A DNA stretch of 64,000 nt, taken from the NCBI RefSeq assembly GCF_910589235.1, contig NC_060956.1:18088499-18152498 (forward strand), in the 5' to 3' direction. A program made the position numbers and the translations under genes. Positions within the stretch are counted from its first letter, which is position 1. Each line of letters starts with the position of its first letter. This DNA comes from Vespa crabro. Taxonomy: Eukaryota; Arthropoda; Insecta; Hymenoptera; Vespidae. The notes under the pieces are model-generated. The model made no database searches. It worked only from the letters and a program-made list of their open reading frames with translations, and was not told the origin of the DNA. Below are positions 45,426 through 56,200 of this stretch, in pieces.

Positions 45426-45698
45426 CCCACCCGAGATTTAATAATTAATAATTAATAAATAAAAATAAAGACGAATGATGGAAAAGTTTTCAATGAGTTT
45501 CTTTAAGAAATTATTTTAGAATTCTAGTATATCCTTTTTATTTATTTGTGGAAGTATTATTAGCAATATAAAGTGTTAATACTTTAATGTTCAATCAGAA
45601 TTAAAATGAAAAGATTTTTTCAAAATCTTGATATATGCAGCTATTTGCTCGTTAGTACTTACATAAAATTTCGATATATCGCAAGTACTATCGATCCA

Positions 45699-45734
45699 GG
45701 TCTCACCACGTGGAGATTGCTGCATATGGAGACC
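45699..45734 (+). repeat. Array hairpin 2: GGTCTC ... GAGACC
   Basis: Six-base perfect stem enclosing 24 bases that include the palindrome CCACGTGG. The other array copy at 46760-46795 has the same stem and exactly the same spacing, with only about two substitutions inside. Confidence 0.6.
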
Positions 45735-48260
45735 CACAGGCTAACGCTGATACTTTCCTCTAAAAAACAACATTTTACGATACCGATCGGCGAAGCCTTT
45801 TCGCTTCGAGAGCTTCAGACTTCTCAGCTAACAAGAGTTATATGAGATCCCTCTTACAGATAGTTTCCATCCATTGCATCAGCTTCAGACATAATGGATT
45901 ATTAAGCACGACCGTTCGTGCTTTTCGAATTTCAAATAATAAAAGCGTAATCCTTGGTAGAATTTATAATCGCTCCCGCGACACTCGCGTGTGTGTTAAA
46001 ATAACGCTGATTCTACTCTAAAATCCGCATTCGCGAGGTAATCTAATCAAATTTTCGAACAAATAAAACTAAGTCCATGGTAGGTTCTTTAATCGCGGCC
46101 GAACATCCACGGCTGTGACCGCCGACATGCGCGCTAGTGTTCTCCTATACTTCTCTTATTTCCGTGTAAAAATCGATTATGAATTGAGTCATTCGATAAT
46201 AAATGGAACTTATCCGACCACAGAAGAATATATACATCGACGATCCAGCCTGGAGAAGAAGAAGAGGAGGAAATAAAAGTAAGAGAAGAAAAGAAATTCG
46301 AAAGGTGCGCGAACGTGACAACGATGGAATTCAGAAAAAGATATATTGAATATCGTTCCACTCGATGATTCCAAATGAAGATGAAAAAGAGAATGAGAAG
46401 AAATATGAGATAGAAGAGAAAGTAGGAGAAAGTAGAGAAAGAAAAGAAAATAGAGCCGTAGAGGGAAAAAGAAAACAGAAGCAGCTCTACATGATGCTGA
46501 GACAGTAGCCCACACAGAGGTCCACACACATGCGCCCTATACGTGGGTCCTACCAGAGATATATAAAGGATAATTAATGAGAGTAAATAAGAATAAATTC
46601 TTTTGAAGTATTATTAGCTACATAAGATGGAAATATGTTAATGTTTAGTTGGAATTAGATTAAAAAAATTATGGAAAAGTAATACAATATGCAGCCATTC
46701 GCTCGGTAATACTTGCATTAAAAAATTTATAATTAGCCTTTCCAAGTATTATCGACCCAGGTCTCACCACGTGGAGGTTGCTGCATGTGGAGACCCACGG
46801 ACTGACGATGACTCTACTCTAAAATCCGCGTTCCACGATACCGATCCGTCATACCTTTCCGCTTCAATGCACTGGCTTCTTAACTAACAGGGTATGCGTA
46901 GCTCTAGCTACAGCACACCTCTTACAGATAGCTCCACCATTTGCACCGTCTGCTTCAGACATAACGAATTATTAAGCACATCTGAATTCATGCTTTCCGT
47001 ATTTCGAACAAACAAAGCGCACTCCTTAGAAATACTAATCGCGTCGCGACACTCACGTGTGTGTTATAATTATATAGATTCTACTGTTAAGCCGAATTTC
47101 GCGAAGTACCCCCATCGAAATTTTGAAGATATCAAACGAAGTCCACGGTAGGACCTTTAATCGCGCCCGAACACCCACGCGAGTGTTAGAAAAACGGTGA
47201 CTCTACTTTACAATTCGCGATTTCGATACGAACAATCAAACGATATATAATCGCGCCCGAGAACACCAACGCCTGCGCCCGCCGACACGCGCGTCAATGT
47301 TCTTCCTATCCTGCCCGTATTCTCGCGTAAAAATCGATGATGAATCCTGCCATGCGATGTATCATCCGGCCGCAGATGACCCTATCCCTCGATGATCTAT
47401 CCTGGAAAAGAAGAAGCTAAGAAGAAAATAAGAAAAAGAAAAAAATATATAAAATAACACATAATATTTATATAGATTATAAATAGAAAATAAATAAAAT
47501 ATAAAATAAATATATATAAAATGAAAGCAGAAAGATGAGAAAATAGAAGCAGCTCTGTACGATGCTGAAACAGCAGGCCGAATCATCACATGGGTCCCAC
47601 CTAAAACATTAATCATAATTAATAAAAATATATTAATACCATAATTAGAATCATAATAAAAAACATTATTAAAAACATAATTAAAAACATAATTAAAGAA
47701 GAAAAATATAAGTAATAAAAGAGAGCTGCTGGAAGATAAGAAAATAGAAGTAGCTTTGCACGCTGCTGAAACAACAGTCCGCTTCATCTCATGGGTCCTA
47801 CCTAATGCTTAAAAATTAAAAATAATAAGAATATATTAATAACAAACCTAAAAACATAAAAACATAATTAAAAGGAAATAACATAATTAAATTCTGAAAA
47901 GTCATAATAAAAAGAAATAACATATTAATAACATAATTAAAAACATAATTAAAGAAGAGAAATATGAGTAATAAAAGAGACCTGCTGAAAGATAAGAAAA
48001 TAGAAGCAGCTCTATACGATGCTGAGACAGCAACCCGCACAGAGGCCCACACCCATGTCCCCATCCCATGGGTCCCACCCGAGACTAATAAAGCATAATT
48101 AATAATAGTAAATAAGAATGAAAAATATGAAATAGAAAAGAGAGCCCCAAAAAGAGAAGAAAAGAGAAGCAGCTCTATAAGGTGCTGAGAAAGAAACCCG
48201 CACAGAGCCCCACACCTATGGGCCCCTCCCATGGGTTCCACCCGAAATGTATGTAGAGGA

Positions 48261-50525
48261 TAATTAATGACAGTAAATAAGAAAAAATAGAAATGACAGT
48301 AATTATACGAACGAAAAAATTCTAAATTTAATTTGATTAAACTTAAGAAAAATAAAAGATTAATTAAAAAGAAATGAAATATTCTGAACACAGATATGAA
48401 TAAATATTATTCTCTCTGAAAGAAATATCATATTTATTAATCGATAATATATGATAATATATTTACATGTTCTCTATAACGTTGCTAAGAATACCCTATT
48501 GTTTAAATATTAATTAATTATTCCTTCACGTGTTCGCGATCCCTCGACCCGGACCTAGCTGAAAAGAAATAAGGAAAGAAAAAAGAATTAATATATATAT
48601 ATATATATTAATTATACGAACGATAAAATTCTGAATTTAATTTAATTAAACTTAAAAGCTAAGAAAAAAAAATATTAATTAAAAAAGAATGAAAAATTCT
48701 GAATACTGATCTAAAGAAATATTATATTACTTTTACATTTCATAGATATGTGATTTTAACATAAAATTCGATTTTATTAAAATAAAATTATAAATTGAAT
48801 TGAATTTTAGAAAAGAAAAAATGTGCAAAATTTATCAATCGACTTTAACGTAAAATTTGATTTTATTAAACTAGAATCATAAATTCAATCAAGTTTTAAC
48901 AAAAAGTTTCATATTAAAAAGGCATAAAATATGAAATAATCCTATTCGCATCCACGTGGTAATGTGGGAATATTATTTACGGAAAGTTACTTCGTCTCAG
49001 TTTTTTAAATTTACACCCCTACACCCATCACCATAAGAGCATTTTGAATGACAACATGGTAAAATTAAAATACTAACATAGTAAAACTAAGAGCCATTCT
49101 CGAAAGTTCCTAGTGAACCTACGAAAATAACTCAATAGCCTAATAGTTATCCTCTTGAGCCACATGTTGTCTTCGGCATATAGCCTCTTCTTTACTTCGT
49201 GCCTCAACCTAATCGAATATCACTCTAAAACTGTAACGACAAAATTTGATTCCAAATTCTAAGATATGAAAGAAAAACCTAATACAAACCTAACGAATCT
49301 GAAAACTTATTATTATACTTTCGAAAGACATTTTTTCGCAGCGTGGGAGAATTTAGATATTAATCATAAACAAAATTAGAAATTAGATAATAATATATTA
49401 ATTGCTGAAAATCCTGAGCTAAAAATTAATTAATTTATCATCTAGGCTTACGGATTACGTCTCTTTGTTTTTTAGCAATCATTCTACTTGATTTTTCTCT
49501 TTCAAAACCAATGACTCTATCGAGACTTTTCTTTTATCAATTTAAATTGATTAAATATTTAATTAATAATTATTTAAAAATATAAAGCAAATCCTTGGAC
49601 GTTCCTTCTTACAAACGAATATTTTAATTATTGTAATAAAATCATCCACAGTTTCGTTTGTAATCCAGAGATTATCCATCGCGAGTGTCTTCTTGCTCAT
49701 TCTTTATTAGAACATATGAATATCGATTCTTTACTTATTTCCGCGCGAGTAAAATATTTAAAAATGTATTAAAATATTCAAAATCTCAAATCATTATAAA
49801 CGCGTTTGAGCAAGTAGACCCTATCCTGATCTAATAAATAAATGAAAAAATAAGAAACCATTTACGAGTAAATCTCCGAAGAAATTTACTCGTGGTCACT
49901 CAATGCTCTTCTACTAATTAATTACAACCAATCACACGTGCCGATTCGGACCTTTCGTCCTCGACATGATTGAGTGATTGGAGGAACTTAAAAATTCACT
50001 CACTACTTAAGAAGTTCTGCGATGGCTCCAAAATACTCGTTTAGATCGAAATTGATAGTGGACGATTCGTATGTGGTTGAAAATTAGGTAGGTCGACATC
50101 GAAGTTGATCAAGAATCTCTTCAATGATGCACTGATTCCATTGCGCGATAGTTATTTTTTAACGGACGGTCACTGAATTTACTTCGCGAAACTCTACTAT
50201 CTTTTATAAAGACAGTCTGTTCGACTGTCAACAAAGCAAAACGGTTTGCAAACAAGCACTGACTCTAACGATTACATTGCACACAATCGATACAAATACA
50301 CTTGTTTAAATAGCGAAGCCCGAACGAACAAACACTGCTTCTACTTCGCGATATTCTTATTTCAGCGATGCAAATAATCGATTACATCTTAGTTTCGCGC
50401 GACTGCAATGCTATTCTGAAATAAAAAAATTAAAAACAAAATTATTACTATCACTGTTTCAATAAGAAACTATATAAGTTATTGAAGAAACGTGCGATAT
50501 AGAAATATATTTACATTAAATATGC
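48261..50525. other. Non-coding interval between the two repeat loci, with short direct repeats
   Basis: A segment of about 110 bp starting TTAATTATACGAACGA and continuing AAAATTCTRAATTTAATTT occurs at about 48303 and 48608. A second pair (TTAACATAAAATTYGATTTTATTAAA-like) occurs at about 48755 and 48845. From 48.95 to 50.45 kb the sequence is complex and somewhat less AT-rich, with no ORF above a few dozen codons. I recognise nothing in it. Confidence 0.6.
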
Positions 50526-52530
50526 GTTGATACTTGTAGCAAAGACATCCTGAGAGACTTTCCATGTTTACTCGTCAAAGGATAAAGGAAAACTAATGCA
50601 GTAATCGTCCAAGTCAATAAAGACATCGTATATGTTAATAAAAAAAAAGTCCAACAACCATGGGATGAAAATTTTTAAATATCGAAATTTTAAAATTATA
50701 CTAAGAACCAAGTGCGTTATTGTTTCTATAATGCTTAAACGAATATACTATTGTTTAAATATTGCTTTATTATACTCCGTGTACGTTAAAGATTGTTTAT
50801 TAATTCAGAAATTACCGAAATTATTAATTTATAAATTTACGCGTTCAGAAATAGAGAGTATAGGTGTGCACCGGTCGGAGTGCAAAGAAGAACTAACTCC
50901 CGAATCGTCAAAGTTAATCAAAGGACCGTCTATGTTTATATTGTAGAAGGCCAACAAACCCGAGATTAAAATTTTGAAATATTAGTGTTTTATATTAACT
51001 TTATTTGAGTATCTCGCGCTTTTCTTTATTAATAATGTTTAAACGAATATACTTTTGTTTAAATATTGCTTTACTATACTCCGTGTATAATTATATTATT
51101 AAATAATTATAATATTACCGAAATTATTAATTTTTAAGTTGTCCCGATTAGAAATAGAGAGAATCGATGTGCATTGTTCGGAATGCAAGAGAGAACTAAC
51201 TCGCGAATCGTCAAAGTTAATCGAAGGACCGTTTATGTTTATATTGCTGAAGGCTACCAAACTCGTAATAAAATTTTGAAGTATTAGTATTTTACATTAA
51301 AATTATTTTGAGTTTCTAGTGCGCTTCAGTATTTATAATGTTTAAACGAATGTACTATTGTTTAAATATTGCTTCATTATACTCCGTGTACGTTAAAGAT
51401 TGTTTAATTAATTCAGAAATTAACGTAATTATTAATTTTTAAGTTGTCCCGATTAGAAATAGAGAGAATCGATGTGCACTGTTCGGAATGCAAGAGAGAA
51501 CTAACTCGCGAATCGTCAAAGTTAATCGAAGGACCGTTTATGTTTATATTGCTGAAGGCTACCAAACTCGTAATAAAATTTTGAAGTATTAGTATTTTAC
51601 ATTAAAATTATTTTGAGTTTCTAGTGCGCTTCAGTATTTATAATGTTTAAACGAATGTACTATTGTTTAAATATTGCTTTATTATACTTCGTGTACGTTA
51701 AAGATTGTTTAATAATTCAGAAATTACCGAAATTATTAATTTATAAATTTACGCGTTCAGAAATAGAGAGTATAGGTGTGCACCGGTCGGAGTGCAAAGG
51801 AGAACTAACTCCCAAATCGTCAAAGTTAATCAAAGGACCGTCTATGTTTATATTGTAGAAGGCCAACAAACCCGAGATTAAAATTTTGAAATATTAGTGT
51901 TTTATATTAACATTATTTTGAATTTATCGTGCGTCTCTTTATTTATAAAATTTAAACGAATCTACTATTGTTTAAATATTACTTTATTATACTTCTTGTA
52001 CGTTAAAGATTTTTAATTAATTCAGAAATTAACGTAATTATTAATTTATAAATTTTCGCGTTCAAAAATATAAAGTATCTGGTGCACAGGTCGGAGTGCT
52101 AAGGAGAACTAATTCGCGAATCGTCAAAGTTAATCGAAGGACCATTTATGTTTATACTGTACAAGGCCAACGATACTGAGATGAAATTTGAAAATATATT
52201 TTGTATTAAAATAATTTTAAGTTTCTTACACGTTTCCCACTTTATAATGTTTAAACGAATCTACTATTGTTCAAATATTACTTTATTCTGTGTATATTTA
52301 TATTGTTAAAATAATTAAAAAATTACCGAAGTTAATCATTTATAAATTTCCGTGTATAGATCCCATGTGTACAGTTCGAAGTACAAAAGAAAACTAACTC
52401 AGCAATCGATAATATTAAAAAAAACCGCGTTGATGTTTTTATTATACAAGTTCAACATTTCCCATAGAAACATTCTGAAATATTGAAATTTCGTATTATA
52501 AATTTATAAGGTTTCTTGCTTATTTGAAGT
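50526..52530. repeat. Satellite array, about 6.5 units of 299-305 bp
   Basis: The anchor TTTAAACGAATNTACTATTGTT with its flanks recurs at about 50731, 51035, 51338, 51643, 51948 and 52247; a partial unit precedes the first. Units 1 and 4 are nearly identical (type A), and units 2 and 3 are nearly identical (type B, with TTGTCCCGATTAGAAATAG). Units 5 and 6 are more diverged, giving the order A-B-B-A-C-D. Types A happen to keep a 71-codon frame (50731-50946 and 51643-51858), but types B-D are shifted or stopped. Confidence 0.9.
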
Positions 52531-53251
52531 TTCTTTTTGTAGTTCGTATTTTGTCCATGGTTGTCGCTGTAGTTACACATACTTTGAGCGAGAGGTGATG
52601 AATAACTTTAAATACCGTTTATTTGGATGTAAATATATTAATTATATTATATTTGCATACAATTGTTAATTTCATATATAACGGTGTATTACTATATATA
52701 TTACTATTTTTTGATAATTTATATAATATAAAGTGTACGCAAAGTATAGACTGTAATATTATAATAATATTTATTAACCTTTTTCTATAATCATATAAAT
52801 ATTTATTTAAAATAATATTAAAGTAGTGTACGCAAATATTGCCTTAATATAACATTTATACTATACTATATTTTTATTGGTCAGTGTTTATATCTTCATC
52901 GTCATTGGTTATAAAATGTTATTTTTTAATTGAATTTGTAGTGAAGAATATTCTAAATAATTGAGTCTTTGATTTCTATCTGTTTATAAAGAAAAGTATA
53001 AAATTTTATTGGTAACCTAGGTATAAATATAATAAGATGAGGATCATAATATAATGATATAAAGGTAAAAACAAAATGAAAGTAAAGTATCAAGCTATTT
53101 CGATAAAAATTATTTCTCTAATCGAGTCAAAGATGGCAGAAGAGTTCTCTCCGAGATACACTGTTCTGATAATCCCGTAACGTATTGCGCCGTAGAGGAC
53201 TCTCCGTGCATGTGATCCTGCCTTCATTGTAGATAATGCGAAGCTACGAAA
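52531..53251 (+). promoter_or_regulatory. XPO7 upstream region and 5' UTR
   Basis: The first 500 bp are AT-rich without features. From about 53100 a less AT-rich segment leads into the first XPO7 coding exon and is probably 5' UTR. It contains a uORF at 53133-53180. AAGATGGCAG (53131) and AAAATGGCGG (53250) resemble the YY1/Pho motif found around start codons of housekeeping genes. Confidence 0.5.
53133..53180 (+). other. Upstream ORF, 15 codons plus stop, before XPO7
   Basis: An ATG in strong context (tcaaagATGG) opens 15 codons ending in TAA, 71 bp before the XPO7 ATG. If the transcript includes it, it could lower XPO7 translation or allow reinitiation. Its place in the mRNA is inferred. 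Confidence 0.35.
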
Positions 53252-56200
53252 ATGGCGGATGAACAGGTGAGTTGCCGATCAAAATAACGTGCGAACCTCG
53301 AAATGCGAGAAAGTTATCTACGACAAGGCGGCTCCTAAGTCGTGTGGTAAGCAGTCAATGGTAAACCCGATGCAACCTGTGCGGTTATCAATGTGCATAA
53401 ACAGAACGTGTCTGAAACGCGGTGAAATTAAAAGACGATCTTTCGAACTATACAACGTTTGTTGCCGAAATCAAAAGTGTTTAACGAATTAATAACTCCA
53501 CTATTAATAAAAACACACTGCGGCGGACGATTGAATTTTTTTCGTCTTTCGTGTGTTGTTTTAACATTGCATATCTCGTAAATAAACGATTAACTGTCAG
53601 GGATGTGTTGAACTCTTTTGTTGCAAGTTCGTGAATAAATATTATTTTCTGTGCGAAAAAAACACTCGCATGTACAAAGATAATCAATGGAATAAGATAT
53701 ATTGTTTCCTCTATGGTATTCACATTTGATTATTGTTAAGAGGATTAAAGCGTCTCATTATTTTTCATCTATTTTATACAAATGTCCTGTAATCTTCATT
53801 AAAATCGTCATAACCTCTTTAATGCCGGATTTTAGTTGGTGTGTATATGTGTGTATGTGCTAGAGAGAAAGAGAGAGAGAAAGAGAAAGAGAGAGAGAGT
53901 GAGAGAGAATGTGTGTGAGAGAATGTCAGTGTGAGAGATAAAGAGAGGTGTAAGATCAGTTTATAAATTTCCTACGTTCGGTGGTTGTTTGTTTTATATT
54001 TTATTGTAATTATGAATTTATCGTAAATTATACGATATATTTCTTTTTAAACTGATCCAAGATAATTTCATTATACTTGTATAAAATATAATTTTATAGT
54101 ACGTAGATATAAACATAAGTTTTGTCAACGATTTCAATTTTGTTATTTACAACTTCGGTATAACCTATAATATTGTGTGTATACATTTTAAAGTTGACGT
54201 GAACTTTGAAAGTATTTAAGATTTTTGATGTTTTATAAATATTTTACAATTCTCAATATCTTAATGTATATAAATTTAACTTGAAAAAATAATGTTTGCA
54301 TCAGGTTTTTGTCTAATAAAGTAAATAATTTTCAGCTATAAATGTTTGGACAATAAATTGGGATTAGGTCTAGTAAATTATCAATAATTATTATTTTTAA
54401 GGAATATAATAATAATCATATATATTATTATATATTGGTAATGATAATAATTTATTATATATTTTTCAGTCATTTCTTTTTTTTTCCATTAATGAAATCT
54501 TATGATTTGTAATCACTGTGAGATCTATAAAATTGAAATTACATTAATATTACATTAAGAAAAAAAAATATTAAATCTTAAAACAAAATTTTATATTGCA
54601 GGAATAAAAACAGATTTAAATCTCTTTCGATCATACTAATAAGAAATGTTTATTTCTGAAAGAAAAAGAAATATTTAATTTGTATATTTGTAGACAATTC
54701 TTTGTAAAATTTGTTTATAAGACAACAAAAAAATAGTTTAATTTTCTATGTAAAGTGGAAATCATAATTTTTAAACAGATTCAACAGTTACATTCTTAAA
54801 ATATATCTTCAAATTTGAACATTGACTGTAAACATAGTGCAGAAATTCTTCAAAAGTGAATACAATGACCTTGCAATTTAGAGAGTTGACATATCTAAAT
54901 GGAAATATTAAAATACAAGTATAAATAGTGACATTAAGAATGGATCACATACAGGAAGTGCGGCAGCTGGAATTGCTATGCAAGCAATTGTATGAGTCAC
55001 AAGATTCTGCACATCGTGCTGAGGCTGAAAAAGCTCTTGTAGCATTTCAAAATGCACCAGATACGCTTACTAAGTGCCAGCTCCTTCTGGATCGTGGAGA
55101 TTCAGCTTATGCTCAATTATTGGCTGCTACTACCTTAACAAAATTGGTCTCTCGGTCAGCACAAGGACTTAGTTTACAACAAAGGCTGGATATACGTAAG
55201 AATTTTATATTTATACGGTATTATTTGTTGTCAAAACATTGTTTATATTAGAAACTTTTATATATGAATTACAAACTAATATTTTTATATAATATTTGAC
55301 AAACAGGGAATTACGTCCTTAATTATTTAGCAACACAACCAAAACTTCCAAATTTTGTTATACAAGCTTTGGTTGCATTGTTTGCTAGGATATCAAAACT
55401 TGGCTGGTTTGATTCAGACAAAGAGGAATATGTTTTCAGAAATGTTGTTGGTGATGTAGCAAAATTTCTTCAGGTTTGAAAAAATTTGTATAAAACGAAT
55501 TTTATGTATAATATAATAATTCAAATATATATGTATTTGGCATTGTATTGTAAAATAAAATTTAATAATTTTTTTTATATAATTCAGGGATCAGTAGAGC
55601 ACTGCATGATAGGTGTACAGTTGCTCTCACAATTAACATGTGAAATGAATCAAATATCAGAAGCTGACGCAAATAGGTCACTTACAAAGCATAGAAAAAT
55701 TGCTAGTAGTTTCAGGGATACACAGCTTTTTGAAATATTTAGGCTGTCTTGTACTTTATTAAGTACAGCACGAGAAAATTGTAAAAATTTAAATTTTAAT
55801 GACGAAGCACAGGTAGGTTAAATATTAATTATTAATTGAAATATAAATTAGTTAAATCACAATTCAATTTCTAATGCTTATATATTTTCATATGTTCTTT
55901 TATCTAGCATGGTCTGATTAGACAACTCTTAAAGCTTGCACAAAATTGTTTGACATTTGACTTTATTGGAACATCTACAGATGAAAGCACTGATGATTTA
56001 AGTACAGTACAGATACCAACAAGTTGGAGACCCGCATTTTTGGATTTTACATCATTAAAGTTATTCTTTGATTTATATCACAGTCTGCCAAGCTCATTAT
56101 CATCTTTAGCTTTGTCTTGTCTAGTTCAGATAGCATCAGTTAGACGAAGTTTGTTTTCTAATACAGAAAGAGCAAAGTTTTTAAGGCATTTAGTTAATGG

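Larger units (their letters stand above)
44811..48260. repeat. Diverged nested tandem-repeat array, non-coding
   Basis: Several modules recur in order. An end-module (CTCGTGTAAAAATYRATGATGAA) occurs at about 44836, 46159 and 47319, giving a long period of 1.2-1.3 kb. A module with GGTCTCACCACGTGGAG occurs at 45699 and 46760. A module with TTTAATCGCGCCCGAACACC or GCGTGTGTGTT, then GATTCTACTCTAAAATCCGC, occurs about five times between 45740 and 47240. A module ending GATGCTGAGACAGCAGCCCG ... CCATGGGTCCCACCCGAGA occurs near 45380, 46495, 47560, 47760, 48020 and 48190, with closer spacing (about 170-270 bp) at the right end. Purine-rich GAAAAGAGAAGAAA tracts precede this last module. No copy has a coding frame; ORFs on the minus strand are Phe/Ser/Leu runs from the purine tracts. 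Confidence 0.75.

Noticed and set aside
45130..48391. Minus-strand ORFs of 77-191 codons rich in Phe, Ser and Leu
   Set aside because: They cross purine-rich tracts and repeat modules, are not conserved between repeat copies, and look like no known protein.
50632..50946. 104-codon ORF as a gene
   Set aside because: It lies within the 304-bp satellite; the matching frame in unit 4 differs only by amino-acid-changing substitutions and other units are frameshifted.
54928..55251. ORF start MTLRMDHIQ as the certain XPO7 start
   Set aside because: The first Met is probably intronic; a consensus donor after MADEQ and an acceptor at 54954 give a better supported start, although the alternative is kept as a finding.
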